DNA of 64,000 nucleotides from an uncultured Pseudomonadales bacterium (lineage in GTDB: Bacteria; Pseudomonadota; Gammaproteobacteria; Pseudomonadales; Cellvibrionaceae): positions 310,001-374,000 of the forward strand of contig CANKXO010000001.1 in the NCBI GenBank assembly GCA_947487765.1, given 5' to 3'. Of this stretch, positions 1-8,969 are shown in pieces (the first letter of the stretch is position 1; each line of letters starts with the position of its first letter). The position numbers and the translations under genes are program-made. Below the pieces are notes generated by a model, which saw only the letters and a program-made list of their open reading frames with translations, was not told the origin of the DNA and ran no database searches.

Positions 1-1
1 A

Positions 2-292
2 GATGTTGAAACCAATCGGGTGGTTGAATTGATCGAGCGGCTGTCGAAAGGGCGAGTCGATATTATTTGCTTTACCAGTAAGGCGCAGTACCAGAGACTC
101 GAAGGGGTCGCCAAAAACCTCGATATGACAAATTTGCTGGAAAATGGCTTAAAACAAGCTAAAATTGTAGCTGTTGGCCCTGTTGTTGCAGACCAGTTAG
201 AGCAGGCAGGGTTTACTATTGCTGTGATGCCAGAAGAAAAATATTTTATGAAGCCAATGGTTACAGCCATTGAAGCTTTACTGGTTGGTTAA
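2..292 (+). CDS. hemD: Uroporphyrinogen-III synthase, C-terminal fragment
   Basis: The frame is open from the left edge, so the start lies outside the window and only the last 96 or so residues are seen. The text contains IICFTSKAQYQRL and KIVAVGPVVADQLEQAGF, matching the end of the HemD fold, where a Thr/Ser-rich loop contacts the tetrapyrrole and the final GP-x-VA-x-L-x-x-x-G motif closes domain 2. HemD cyclises hydroxymethylbilane with inversion of ring D to give uroporphyrinogen III in the cytoplasm, the branch point to haem, sirohaem and cobalamin. In many gammaproteobacteria hemX follows hemD; here the next gene is a PilZ protein, so the usual hemCDXY cluster is interrupted or incomplete. 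Identification rests on the C-terminal part alone. Confidence 0.8.
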   Translation, partial: DVETNRVVELIERLSKGRVDIICFTSKAQYQRLEGVAKNLDMTNLLENGLKQAKIVAVGPVVADQLEQAGFTIAVMPEEKYFMKPMVTAIEALLVG

Positions 293-358
293 TATATCTA
301 TTCTGGTATATTTGAAAAGCTTATCATAATTAAAAATCGGAATTGTAAGGGTTCATAA

Positions 359-1006
359 TTGGATAGTGATCTAAAATTTGATGACTTAAAGCTCCTTCCG
401 GGAACTAAACTCGACTTACGCTCGGAGCAATATAGCTCTTTGAAAGGGCTTAGTATTTTTTTGGGGCATCAAACCCATAATATTATTGTATCGACACCCT
501 TACAAAGTGGAAAACCTATAGCTTGTCACAAAGATAGCCAAGTGGTCGTTCGTTTCTTTGTTAATCATTTAAATTGTGCCTGTGCTTTTCGTACTAAAAT
601 AAATTACACATCGATTACCCCATTCCCTCATCTGTTCTTAGCAATTCCCGATAAGATGGAAATTGGTGAAGTTCGTAATAATGTGCGGGCGAATGTTAAT
701 TTAATTTGTTCAGTGAATTCTTATGAGGAGTATCGCAAAAAAAACCAGTCAGCTTTGATTAATAATTTGAGTGTTGATGGGTTAAAGTTATTAAGCAAGG
801 AATTTTTAGGTGAGGAGCAAGAAGAAATTGCTATTACAATCAAAATTAAGGTATTAGAAACAGAAAAAATACTGAAAATAGATGGAATAATACGCTCAAC
901 TTCAGAATTAGAGGGACAGTTTAGTTATGGCATTCAATTTAAGGAGGTTAGTGAACCTAATAAATTGTTAATCTATGCTTATGTTATGTCGCAAATTGTC
1001 CGTTAA
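359..1006 (+). CDS. PilZ-domain protein with YcgR-like N-terminal region
   Basis: A 215-residue protein. Residues 106-110 (RNNVR) and 136-141 (NLSVDG) are the two c-di-GMP-binding signatures of PilZ domains, RxxxR and [D/N]xSxxG. The first hundred residues, rich in beta-strand pattern, look like the YcgR-type N-terminal domain that contacts partners such as the flagellar motor. The best start is TTG at 359, preceded by AAGGG seven bases upstream; no ATG lies in a sensible place. The protein is therefore a cytoplasmic c-di-GMP receptor, probably controlling motility or surface attachment. An MSHA pilus locus whose ATPase also has a c-di-GMP-binding domain lies 12 kb away, but a functional link is inference. 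Confidence 0.82.
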   Translation: MDSDLKFDDLKLLPGTKLDLRSEQYSSLKGLSIFLGHQTHNIIVSTPLQSGKPIACHKDSQVVVRFFVNHLNCACAFRTKINYTSITPFPHLFLAIPDKMEIGEVRNNVRANVNLICSVNSYEEYRKKNQSALINNLSVDGLKLLSKEFLGEEQEEIAITIKIKVLETEKILKIDGIIRSTSELEGQFSYGIQFKEVSEPNKLLIYAYVMSQIVR

Positions 1007-1059
1007 TAATGAGCGTATTTTCTATTTGATTCTTATTGTAAATAAAATATATATACAGC

Positions 1060-3075
1060 TTAAGGTCGGTTAACCCAATCAAAGCTCAGTTTTTTCTTAT
1101 CCATGTCGACAGAGGTTAACGTTACCTCTACATCTTGATCTAAAAATAGCTCAGTATCGTTCCAAGTTAGTTCCATACGTTGGTTATTGAACGATATTTT
1201 ATCGTAGGCGGCATCTGGCTTATTTTTATCTGCTTTTATACTGACAATAAAACCTTCGACACCGGTATCGTGTAAGCGAACACCAATGCCCTGATTTGTA
1301 AGTAGGGCAATATAAGCTTTGAATGTTTGTCCAATCTTATTTTGCATATAATCAGCAATTAACCACTGTTCCATTAGGCGTGATGCACTTCTATTATTAG
1401 CAATCGCTTCTTTTAATTTATCAACTTGCTTATTCCTAAGGTTGGCTGGTTTTTTCTTTTCCAATACCTTATGAATCATGCGTTGGTTATATAAATCCTG
1501 ATAACGTCGAATAGGTGAGGTGATTGTTGCGTAATAATTAGCGCCTAGTCCAAAATGGGGAGCTGATGTTAATGAAGGTTCACTTGCTTGCTGAAAGCGT
1601 TGTTGTTTGGCGAACAAATTCTTGTAAGTATCATCATTTTGAAGCTGTCGAATGACTTTTATGTAATCATCGAGTTTAGCTGTGTCCCCAACGTTTTCTT
1701 CTCCCAGATTCTCTGAAAGTAGCTTGGTGATGTCATCGCGACGTTCATCACGGTATCCAGGTTGAGTTATGAACAGCCCTGTTTGAGCGTTTGCCAAAAA
1801 TTCACCTGCACATTGGTTAGTGATGATCATAGACTCTTCAACAATCGTGTGGGCATCCGTGCGTTCTATTTTTTCGATAGATTCCAGTTTGCCCGATTGA
1901 TTAAGTAGCAGAGCAAAATCATCGCGATTTGGGGTGACTAGTTGATGGCTTTTACGATAGCTATTTAACGTATCTGTGCATTGCTTCAGTGTTAATAACT
2001 GCTCTTTAAACGGTGTTATATCGCTGAGGTGTGGGGCAGCGTTATACGGTTCATCATTTAATAAAGCGCTGACTTGTTGGTAGCTCAGTTTAGCTTTTGA
2101 TTGTATGACAGCTGACTCAAAAGTATAGTCGGTGACTTTCCCTGATGTGTTAATAACTAGTTTAACAACCAGCGCAAGCCGGTCTTTTTCTGGCAATAAG
2201 GAATATCTCTCTGTCGATAGCATCTCTGGCAACATAGGGACAGGCTTACCGGGTAAATACAGGGTATGGGCACGGCGCAATGCGATATTGTCCAGTGTTG
2301 AATTTACTTCGATTTCACTACCAGGGTCAGCAATAGCAACAGATAACAGCCAGCCGTCATCTGTTGTTTTGATGGACAAGGCATCGTCCATATCTCGCGT
2401 ACCTGCAGAATCTATCGTAAGAAATGGCTGTTCTCGAAGGTCTGCTCGTGAATTTTGATCTTGGGGCTTATTATCAGCTGCATCATTGGGTATAACAGGT
2501 AACCCGTATAGATTCTTTGCTTGCTCCAGTACTTCTTTCGGAAAACTATCAAATAATTGGAACATTGCCAGTGTGTATTTTTTAGCGGTATCAATATTGG
2601 TGTCATTGCCTATGTCGCCCATGATTCTGGCTTGAGCTTTACCTGTTTCATAAGGGTGCTGAGTAATTCTCGCTGTCACATAATGGCCGTCTTTAGCATT
2701 GGCTCGGGCCTTAGGTGGTATAAATATCCAACGGCTATGCTGCTGGTGCTCGACAACAACAAAATGTCCTTTGCCCCTAATACAATAACGTCCCGCTAAC
2801 TGTTTTAAAGGGGAGTGGATCAGCTTTTCTATTTTGGCTTCGTATTGTTCTTTATCATTATCTGTCGTCTTGGTTTCAACCGTAACTTCAACTCTATCTC
2901 CATGGAAGACCCGATCCATTATATCCGGCTTAAGAAAAGCATCACGACCATCATCAAGTGTTACAAAGCCGTAGCGGCCCGTCGTTCCGCGAACGGTGCC
3001 CTGAGCAGTATCTTTACTGGCACGGATTTCTTTTTTAAGGGTGGTAAGTTGGGAGAGGATATCGCCAGATAGCAT
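1060..3075 (-). CDS. rnb: Exoribonuclease II (RNase II/RNB family)
   Basis: A 671-residue protein, slightly longer than the 644 residues of E. coli RNase II. An N-terminal cold-shock-like region (about 20-70, with GRYGFVTLDDGRDAFL) is followed by a second OB fold, then the RNB catalytic domain, whose signature TIDSAGTRDMDDAL supplies the metal-binding aspartates at 222, 228, 230 and 231. The C-terminus (about 590-670) is an S1-like RNA-binding domain. RNase II degrades single-stranded RNA processively from the 3' end in the cytoplasm. The ATG at 3075 is the first good start and the upstream 110 bases separate it from cobB on the same strand. RNase R is the alternative family member, but the length and lack of a long basic tail favour RNase II. 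Confidence 0.88.
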   Translation of the reverse strand: MLSGDILSQLTTLKKEIRASKDTAQGTVRGTTGRYGFVTLDDGRDAFLKPDIMDRVFHGDRVEVTVETKTTDNDKEQYEAKIEKLIHSPLKQLAGRYCIRGKGHFVVVEHQQHSRWIFIPPKARANAKDGHYVTARITQHPYETGKAQARIMGDIGNDTNIDTAKKYTLAMFQLFDSFPKEVLEQAKNLYGLPVIPNDAADNKPQDQNSRADLREQPFLTIDSAGTRDMDDALSIKTTDDGWLLSVAIADPGSEIEVNSTLDNIALRRAHTLYLPGKPVPMLPEMLSTERYSLLPEKDRLALVVKLVINTSGKVTDYTFESAVIQSKAKLSYQQVSALLNDEPYNAAPHLSDITPFKEQLLTLKQCTDTLNSYRKSHQLVTPNRDDFALLLNQSGKLESIEKIERTDAHTIVEESMIITNQCAGEFLANAQTGLFITQPGYRDERRDDITKLLSENLGEENVGDTAKLDDYIKVIRQLQNDDTYKNLFAKQQRFQQASEPSLTSAPHFGLGANYYATITSPIRRYQDLYNQRMIHKVLEKKKPANLRNKQVDKLKEAIANNRSASRLMEQWLIADYMQNKIGQTFKAYIALLTNQGIGVRLHDTGVEGFIVSIKADKNKPDAAYDKISFNNQRMELTWNDTELFLDQDVEVTLTSVDMDKKKLSFDWVNRP

Positions 3076-3185
3076 AGTAAACGTGCCAATATAAGGTTAT
3101 AGGATTAAGGGATTGGAGGCGGGCAATCATACCAGAGAAGCGTGATTCACTGTAGAACAAATCAAATGAATTAATGACTATACGC

Positions 3186-3902
3186 CTAATTAAGTGAATC
3201 AAAAAAACGGGGAACAAGCTCCGTTGCAGGGCCATAGTACTGTTCATCAAATCTAGAGGCAGTAACAGAAGGCTCCAGGTTTAATTCCACGGTATATGCG
3301 CCAAAATGCTTGGCAGTCTCAAAAAAGCCTGCAGCAGGGTAAACGTTGCCGGAAGTGCCAATGGCAACAAATAAATCGCACTGGCTGAGTGCTCTTTCTA
3401 TCTCATTCATATAGAGTGGCATTTCGCCAAACCAGACAATATGGGGGCGTAAATTGCCGGCAATATCACAACAGGGACAGTGATCTTCTGGCGAAGTATC
3501 TTCATGACAATCGAATAATTCTCCGCTTTGCTTACATCGAATTCTGAGCAATTCACCGTGCATGGGAAAAATAGGCTCACTACCTGCTCGCTGATGGAGG
3601 TTATCAATATTTTGCGTGACTAATGTTACCTGCCCGTGGCCTTCTTGTTGTCTCTGTTGACTGAGTGACGCCACTGCCAAATGAGCGGTATTAGGCTCTA
3701 TACCGTTGAGTAAGTGCTGGCGCCGCTCATTGTAGAAGCGGTGCACTAAGTGTGGGTCTTTAATAAAACCCTCAGGTGTAGCGACATCTTCCACTCGATG
3801 ATCTTCCCATAGGCCATCAGCAGCTCTAAACGTTTTGATGCCTGATTCTGCTGAAATTCCAGCACCGGTCAGTATGACAATATTACGGTATGTTTTGGAC
3901 AT
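3186..3902 (-). CDS. cobB: NAD-dependent protein deacylase, Sir2 family (CobB type)
   Basis: A 238-residue sirtuin. Visible motifs are the NAD-binding GAGISAESG (13-21), [12 protein letters not shown] (96-107) and the catalytic His115 in MHGEL. Zinc ligands are supplied by Cys123, Cys132 and the CPCC cluster at 142-145. Tyr57 and Arg60 in YNER match the YxxR signature of class III sirtuins, which bind the carboxylate of succinyl- or malonyl-lysine, so desuccinylase as well as deacetylase activity is expected by analogy with E. coli CobB. It acts in the cytoplasm on acylated enzymes, including acetyl-CoA synthetase in other species. It sits upstream of rnb on the same strand with a 110-base gap; co-transcription is possible but not shown. 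Confidence 0.9.
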   Translation of the reverse strand: MSKTYRNIVILTGAGISAESGIKTFRAADGLWEDHRVEDVATPEGFIKDPHLVHRFYNERRQHLLNGIEPNTAHLAVASLSQQRQQEGHGQVTLVTQNIDNLHQRAGSEPIFPMHGELLRIRCKQSGELFDCHEDTSPEDHCPCCDIAGNLRPHIVWFGEMPLYMNEIERALSQCDLFVAIGTSGNVYPAAGFFETAKHFGAYTVELNLEPSVTASRFDEQYYGPATELVPRFFDSLN

Positions 3903-4180
3903 GGGTTGTGAGCCTGAGTATTGTTAAGTCTAAACCTAGATTATGCATTTTGTGCTCAATACAGAACCTAGATTAAGAGATGAAGCATTATATATTTTGA
4001 TTATACATGCACAATCACCATTATCTTAAGGGGATATAGTAAGAACTTTTTTAGGAAATTATGCTCGAACTTATAGCTCAATTAGTATTTGATCATGATA
4101 GATAGTAATTGGTAGTAGCGATTAGTAGTAACAAAGAATCATGTAGTAGGAAATTCTAATCGACCCAAGAGATAGCAGAC

Positions 4181-4357
4181 ATGAAAACATGTAAATTATG
4201 CGGCACTGAGTCACAAAGGCTTAACCAGGAGCTGGAAGATATCGTGATCAATATGATCAAGAAAGAACACCCTGAATGGGTAGCGTCTGATGGTGCTTGT
4301 CAGCGTTGCTTCGAGTATTACGATCAGTTAGAAAGCGAAATCGAAGTCATAATGTAA
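4181..4357 (+). CDS. Small double-CxxC (putative zinc-ribbon) protein
   Basis: A 58-residue frame beginning MKTCKLCG and ending ESEIEVIM. It has two CxxC pairs, Cys4/Cys7 and Cys40/Cys43, about 33 residues apart, the arrangement of a treble-clef or zinc-ribbon knuckle; the segment between is charged and probably helical (ELEDIVINMIKKEHPEW). There is no signal peptide or membrane segment, so it should be cytoplasmic. The codon use looks genuine and the frame is clean, but there is only a weak ribosome-binding sequence. It stands alone between cobB (divergent) and a DUF3014 gene that converges on it 34 bases downstream. Function is unknown; zinc binding is inferred from the cysteine spacing only. 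Confidence 0.65.
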   Translation: MKTCKLCGTESQRLNQELEDIVINMIKKEHPEWVASDGACQRCFEYYDQLESEIEVIM

Positions 4358-4391
4358 GACACTTTTTATTGGATGTTTTACTAACGCTGTA

Positions 4392-5291
4392 TTACCCCAT
4401 TTTTAGTAGTTCATTTTTAAATTCAGTGATCCATGCTTCTACTTTATCACGATTTTTATTGCCTATGCGCACCATCAATTTTTGTGCGGGGGGTAAACTT
4501 TCTAATGTCTTATCTTTAAACTTATACGCAACGGATGAGCTCGTTAATTGAACTTCGTCGCTGACTCTCGGCGTACTCAGTAACACATCAATAGCTTGTA
4601 TAGTTATTTGATGAAAATTAGATTGGCGAGATCCCAGTTCCTCATATGCTTGTTGTAATAATGGTAAATAGAGTTGGTAAAGTTTAGCAACAGTTTTGCT
4701 GTCGCTACCTGTGAGTATATTGATGTAAGGGGTGTATCGCTTATAATTATTTTCAGCGATGGTATAGCTAGATTCTTTTGGTGCTTTTTTAGCAATGACT
4801 TTTTTGACTTTAAACTGACTTTTGGGTGAGTTGATTGGTCGGTGATCCTTAACTAGGCTGCCTTTACTTAAAGCATATACAGCGCGTACCGTTTTTCTCA
4901 AAATATCTTGAGAGGTCAGTAAAGGTAATAATTGTTGAGAAGAGTTTAAAGGGCCTAAGCTTGCAACGACCACTGGGTCGCTTTCATATAACATTGGTAG
5001 TGGTGTACTTGCTTCAGTTTGCGGAATAGGTGGTGGTTCGGGCAATGAGTCTAGTGTTTTTGGTGGTTCTGTCGTATCACGAATAAATGCACTCAAGGTT
5101 TCACTATCAGATTCATCTTCTATAGGCTCTTCTATCGGAGATATTGTAGAAATAATTTCCTCTATTTTTTCATCGCCACCAGGCATGTACCAATAAGCAG
5201 CAAGCACTATGATTCCAGTAACGACAAACCCCATAAAATAAATGAAATTATTGCTGGACTGACCCTGATATTTTTTAATAAATATCGTCAT
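4392..5291 (-). CDS. DUF3014 family membrane-anchored protein
   Basis: A 299-residue protein with a short cytoplasmic N-terminus, one membrane helix at about residues 18-36, an acidic and proline-rich linker (about 40-100, including PEPPPIP) and a periplasmic C-terminal domain. The latter holds the pattern recognised for DUF3014: LLPLL...ILRKTVRAVYALSKG, YKRYTPYINIL, LYLPLLQQAYEELG, AIDVLLSTPRV and PAQKLMVRIGNKN. The family is common in proteobacteria and has no established biochemical role. The gene appears monocistronic, followed by a convergent small gene and preceded by a long AT-rich gap. Confidence 0.78.
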   Translation of the reverse strand: MTIFIKKYQGQSSNNFIYFMGFVVTGIIVLAAYWYMPGGDEKIEEIISTISPIEEPIEDESDSETLSAFIRDTTEPPKTLDSLPEPPPIPQTEASTPLPMLYESDPVVVASLGPLNSSQQLLPLLTSQDILRKTVRAVYALSKGSLVKDHRPINSPKSQFKVKKVIAKKAPKESSYTIAENNYKRYTPYINILTGSDSKTVAKLYQLYLPLLQQAYEELGSRQSNFHQITIQAIDVLLSTPRVSDEVQLTSSSVAYKFKDKTLESLPPAQKLMVRIGNKNRDKVEAWITEFKNELLKMG

Positions 5292-6002
5292 ACATACCTC
5301 TTTTCCATTGCAGAAGATAGTTCGTAGACAGAATAAATTAGTATAAGTTTTTATTTAAATTATTAACTTAGTACTCTTGAAGCGGTGAAAGTGATGAAGC
5401 TCTACTTATTCGTTATTATCAAGTCATTGCCATATATTCACCTATCAAGAAGCATAATAAACATCTTTTATTACGGTTACAAGGTTGTTTTTTGAACAAA
5501 AAAGTGTGGTTTACTGACTGCTATAGGGGGTGAGCTACAGGTCTATATATGCTTTTTTTGTATTACAGCTATATCTTTTTATAAGTTAATCTAGCGCTTA
5601 GTGATTTCCTGGAGCTAGGTCCCATATAATATTAAGATTTTGAGAGAATTAAACTGGTAAGAAAATAGCCGTGGTAAAGGCTCTGTTGTAAAGTTATGAG
5701 AGCGTTTTTATTATCTTATTTTTACTTGTCAAAAAATGAAGATAGTACTTCCTTTAAAATATTTCAGCTGCCCCTATATAGATCAATTTTTTACCTGAAT
5801 ATCCAGTCTTGTTACTAAACTTAATCTTTAACTGTCAATGATACGTTTGATGGATTAGGTTGGTTTTGTTTTTTCTAAAATTGATAAATTATTTTTATAA
5901 TTATTTATTTTTTTGATCCGAATAAAAAATAGATCGTATTACTTTGTGTTCTTGATGTTGTTAGGACGGCTAATTAAATTTAATAATTTTATCGAGGCTC
6001 TT
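5292..6002. other. 711-base AT-rich intergenic region
   Basis: No convincing gene, tRNA or repeat was found here. It separates the divergent DUF3014 and fasciclin genes, so it should hold both promoters. A possible -35/-10 pair for the fasciclin gene is TTGATC at 5913-5918 and TATTAC at 5937-5942 (18-base spacer), which is weak. A plus-strand frame that extends the fasciclin reading frame upstream to 5913 is not credible as coding because it would put 30 extra residues ahead of a normal signal peptide. Confidence 0.4.
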
Positions 6003-6491
6003 ATGAAAATTTTCCAATCTATTATTGCGGTATCTGTTCTTTCTCTTACATTGGCTGCAGCTGTTTTTGCAGGTAGTTATAACAAAAAAGATATTGTTGA
6101 TACTGCTGTCAGCGCGGGTAATTTTAACACGTTAGTTACGGCTGTGAAAGCGGCTGATCTGGTTGAAACTCTTAAAGGTGATGGCCCGTTTACTGTATTT
6201 GCACCCAGCGATGCTGCTTTTGAAAAAGTACCTGGCGATACACTGAATAGCTTGCTAGCGGATAAATCAGCGTTGGCTAATGTACTTACCTATCATGTGG
6301 TGGCGGGCAAGGTAAGCGCCGCAGATGTAGTTAAGTTGTCGGAAGCAAAAACTGTGCAAGGTCAAAATGTACAAATCGAAGTGAAAAATGGCACAGTCTT
6401 TATTGATGGTGCTCAAGTAGTGAGTGCTGATATTGAAGCAAGTAATGGCATTATTCACGTGATTGATACAGTTATACTTCCAAAAGGTTGA
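6003..6491 (+). CDS. Secreted fasciclin (FAS1) domain protein
   Basis: A 162-residue protein with a clear signal peptide ([20 protein letters not shown], cleavage near AVFA-G) followed by a single FAS1 domain. The H1 motif is seen as [17 protein letters not shown] and the H2 motif as [12 protein letters not shown], ending in [20 protein letters not shown]1 domains mediate adhesion or ligand binding; in bacteria many are secreted and of unknown partner. The ATG at 6003 is chosen over the longer frame because it begins exactly at the signal peptide and GAGG lies about seven bases upstream. The gene is isolated in a gene-poor region with long gaps on both sides. Confidence 0.88.
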   Translation: MKIFQSIIAVSVLSLTLAAAVFAGSYNKKDIVDTAVSAGNFNTLVTAVKAADLVETLKGDGPFTVFAPSDAAFEKVPGDTLNSLLADKSALANVLTYHVVAGKVSAADVVKLSEAKTVQGQNVQIEVKNGTVFIDGAQVVSADIEASNGIIHVIDTVILPKG

Positions 6492-6930
6492 TACCTTTCC
6501 ATCTCTGATCCATATAAAGTAAAGGGTGAGTAACTACTATATAGTGCTTATGACTATCTAGTGACCCCCTTTGCTTATTTCATTTTGTTATCGAAATATT
6601 AATAATAATAAAAAATTAAGACATAGTTTGGTTTTAATTAGAAACTAATGACTTACCTAATATTGGCCTTATGAAGAGTTTTACAGTTCTACTTTCTATT
6701 AGCTTTGGTTATTAAAAAAAAGAAACGCTAGCTACATTAATCTAACTTTATAGCGTTAAGTTATCGATAAGCTTAAAAAAAGTTGCTAATAGTATGTGCT
6801 TTTTAGTTTTGCAAGTTATTAACGGAATTTAGTCACAAAATAAAAAACCAAAGCCTACAGTGTACATTTTATTCGCTACTATTACTTTGCGTTGTACGAA
6901 TTCTATTCAATATACATAAGGTTGCTTTCT
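6492..6930. other. 439-base AT-rich intergenic region
   Basis: No gene, RNA or clear hairpin terminator was recognised. It is strongly AT-rich with several homopolymer runs (for example an A-run near 6714-6721). It may hold the terminator of the fasciclin gene and the promoter of the small membrane protein downstream, but neither has a confident signature. Confidence 0.35.
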
Positions 6931-7113
6931 ATGGATATTAACAATATTTTACTCTTGGCTTCACTCATGCCTTTAGCTATTTTCTTAATGGTTTTTTTAA
7001 GTTATGCCTATTGCCTTGAAAAGAAATGTCTTGAAAAACAAAACCCCAGCCAACAATTGGTAGGAATCTCTATCGTTGAAGGGCAGCATTTTCAGAAACT
7101 GTCGCACTCATAG
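6931..7113 (+). CDS. Small single-pass membrane protein, unknown
   Basis: Sixty residues beginning MDINNILLLASLMPLAIF, so nearly the first half is one membrane helix (about 5-27) followed by a short polar tail with a CLEKKCLEK segment. The start at 6931 is preceded by AAGG nine bases upstream; a longer frame from 6892 has no ribosome-binding sequence. No family was recognised. The frame is short and lies between two long AT-rich stretches, so it may be a real small membrane protein or a chance frame. Confidence 0.45.
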   Translation: MDINNILLLASLMPLAIFLMVFLSYAYCLEKKCLEKQNPSQQLVGISIVEGQHFQKLSHS

Positions 7114-7143
7114 TATATTTTTATATAGCCAAACTCTTTTAAC

Positions 7144-7539
7144 CTAGTTGCTAGGTTTTTCTATATCTACAGCTTGCTTTATCTGGGCTAAACCTAAGAG
7201 ACCAACAACGATAGCGACCAATATTGCCGTACTTATACCGTGTAAGGTAGTAACCCAAATATTAAAGACGATCAAAATAGCTGTTGCTAGCACCCATAGA
7301 AAGTCACCTGCCGAAAAATACTGAATTAGTGCCTTATTGGGGATTGCTTGTAATGATGCCCATAACAAATGGAGGCCATGTAAAATTAAGCCGATACCTA
7401 ACAGTAATAAAATAAGAATAGGGGCAGGGCTATCATTACTTAAAAAGGCTGATATGGGATAAGGGAAGATAGCAAAAAGAATTCCAAAACCTATGCAGCT
7501 AAGAGAATTTAATTGTAAAACATGTTTTAACGTGACCAT
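7144..7539 (-). CDS. Small four-helix integral membrane protein
   Basis: A 131-residue hydrophobic protein with about four predicted membrane helices (roughly 13-33, 40-65, 78-97, 100-120) and a short polar C-terminus. No family signature was recognised. GGGAG lies about eight bases before the ATG. It is divergent from a MarR-type regulator, and the 87 bases between the two starts hold two copies of an operator-like 15-mer, so it is probably the regulator's target. An efflux accessory or stress-related membrane role is only a guess from that arrangement. Confidence 0.7.
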   Translation of the reverse strand: MVTLKHVLQLNSLSCIGFGILFAIFPYPISAFLSNDSPAPILILLLLGIGLILHGLHLLWASLQAIPNKALIQYFSAGDFLWVLATAILIVFNIWVTTLHGISTAILVAIVVGLLGLAQIKQAVDIEKPSN

Positions 7540-7553
7540 AGAATATCTCCCGT

Positions 7554-7610
7554 GTAAACTAGGTTGACATTAATTTACTGTAAGGTCTGGGTTATGTCAA
7601 CCAGGTTGAC
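7554..7610. promoter_or_regulatory. Paired operator-like sequences between MarR gene and divergent membrane gene
   Basis: Two 15-base elements, GTAAACTAGGTTGAC at 7554-7568 and GTCAACCAGGTTGAC at 7596-7610, lie 42 bases apart. The second is a perfect 7+1+7 inverted repeat and the first differs at two positions of the left arm. They fall between the two divergent start codons and the first overlaps a -35-like TTGACA at 7564-7569. The spacing is four helical turns, consistent with two dimers on one face. Binding by the adjacent MarR protein, with control of both genes, is inferred. Confidence 0.65.
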
Positions 7611-7626
7611 TAAAAAAGGCATCCCA

Positions 7627-8067
7627 ATGGTGGATAGCCAATCACTACAATTAGTATTTGGTGCTGCTGGGGTGCATGAAAATATTTCTCGCTATCTATC
7701 TGTGTCATTAAACACAAAAGGTTATAAATCGGTGACTCCCTCCGTGCTTAGTTTTCTTAGTGCTCTGGAGTGCGGAGAAAATTATGGGTCCGATATTGCC
7801 CGAAACCTTGGTGTGTCCAGGCAAATGGTGGCTAAAACAGTCAAATCGTTATGCCAAGTTGGTTACTTGGAGCAACTCGATGCGGCAGGAAAGCAAAAGC
7901 GTATTGTGTTTACTGAGTTAGGAGAACGGTTGATGTCAGATTCGAGGCAGTTGCTGGCAGGTTTGGACGTGATTCTTCATAAAGCTGTTGGTCAGTCAGT
8001 CTTGCAAGAGAATATAGCAACACTTCATAATATTCAGAATATTGTTGATGAATTAAGTGCTCAATAA
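7627..8067 (+). CDS. MarR-family winged-helix transcriptional regulator
   Basis: A 146-residue protein whose central region (YGSDIARNLGVSRQMVAKTV, then QKRIVFTELG) is a winged helix of MarR type with the recognition helix at SRQMVAKTVKSL and the wing at about residues 95-102. The start is set at ATG 7627, with AAGG seven bases upstream; earlier starts in the same frame (7564, 7594) would put a strong operator palindrome inside the coding region. MarR proteins bind palindromes as dimers and are released by small aromatic ligands. The gene is divergent from a small membrane protein and probably represses it and itself. Confidence 0.8.
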   Translation: MVDSQSLQLVFGAAGVHENISRYLSVSLNTKGYKSVTPSVLSFLSALECGENYGSDIARNLGVSRQMVAKTVKSLCQVGYLEQLDAAGKQKRIVFTELGERLMSDSRQLLAGLDVILHKAVGQSVLQENIATLHNIQNIVDELSAQ

Positions 8068-8104
8068 AGGGAAAGAGTTAACGTCTACTGTTAATGGATT
8101 TCTG

Positions 8105-8926
8105 TTAACAAGTTTTAGACTGAACTTTTGGTAACTGAATTAAAAACCTCTTAGACCAATATTTGCCTGTTACCCACAAGCCTTTTTTTTCTCTGTCGTA
8201 AGCAATACCGTTTGTAATGTTTTTATTGTCTGGTTTGCCTGCTTGTTTACGTAAGTGGTTAATATTGACTTTTGCGAGTAGGCAGCCATTTTTCGCGTCA
8301 ATAGCATAGAGATGATCGTCGTACCAGCGGTTAGCCCAAATAATACCATTAACATATTCCAGTTCATTGATATAGTTAATACCGTTTACAATCATTGTCC
8401 GATTAATGGCAAATGTATCTTTATTGCGAAATAGTAGCTTATTACTGCCATTGCTCATTACAAATTCTTTGTCGGTATGAGTAAGTCCCCAACCTTCGCC
8501 TTTATAGGTTAATTTTCCTTTTTGCTGCAATGTCTTTTTATCGAAAACCAATACAGTGTTTTCTTTCCAGGTGAGCAAATAAAGTTTGTCGTCAATGACA
8601 GTTAAGCCTTCAGCAAAATACTTTCTGGGCAAGGTATGGCGCAAATTTTTCTTTTTGCTTTGGTAAATGAGTGATGACTTGCCATAGAGTCCGCTGCTGA
8701 TAAAAAAGCCACCTTCGTCCGAGTATAAGCCTTGGGTAAACCAGTTTGGGTTATGTGCCTGTATTTCAAGAAGTTGAGCGCTGATCGATGGCACGTCCAG
8801 AAGGTGGGTATTATTTTTGTCTGTAGAATATAGCGTAGAGCCTGCTACGACAGAGTGCACAAGTATGAGGTAGGCAATACAAGCTAAAAGTAGTGGACGG
8901 GGCTTCAATGGCGTTTCCTGTGACAA
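8105..8926 (-). CDS. Glutaminyl-peptide cyclotransferase (plant/bacterial type, beta-propeller)
   Basis: A 273-residue secreted protein with a signal peptide-like hydrophobic segment at about 11-28. Family landmarks are NWFTQGL near residue 61, FAEGLTVIDDKLYLLTW, GEGWGLT, NGSNKLLFRN, ELEYVNGIIWANRW and the final NGIAYDREKKGLWVTGKYW. These match the Glu_cyclase_2 family, five-bladed propellers that convert N-terminal glutamine of peptides to pyroglutamate, releasing ammonia. The location should be periplasmic. It is convergent with the MarR gene and is preceded by a ComFB-like gene on the same strand; no operon link is obvious. Confidence 0.85.
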   Translation of the reverse strand: MSQETPLKPRPLLLACIAYLILVHSVVAGSTLYSTDKNNTHLLDVPSISAQLLEIQAHNPNWFTQGLYSDEGGFFISSGLYGKSSLIYQSKKKNLRHTLPRKYFAEGLTVIDDKLYLLTWKENTVLVFDKKTLQQKGKLTYKGEGWGLTHTDKEFVMSNGSNKLLFRNKDTFAINRTMIVNGINYINELEYVNGIIWANRWYDDHLYAIDAKNGCLLAKVNINHLRKQAGKPDNKNITNGIAYDREKKGLWVTGKYWSKRFLIQLPKVQSKTC

Positions 8927-8969
8927 AACGCCAGTCTAGGGGATTTTATTTCATTCTGCTAGAGGAGAG

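Noticed and set aside
5292-6002. Riboswitch or small RNA gene in the long AT-rich gap.
   Set aside because: No recognisable conserved aptamer core or strong hairpins could be found by eye.
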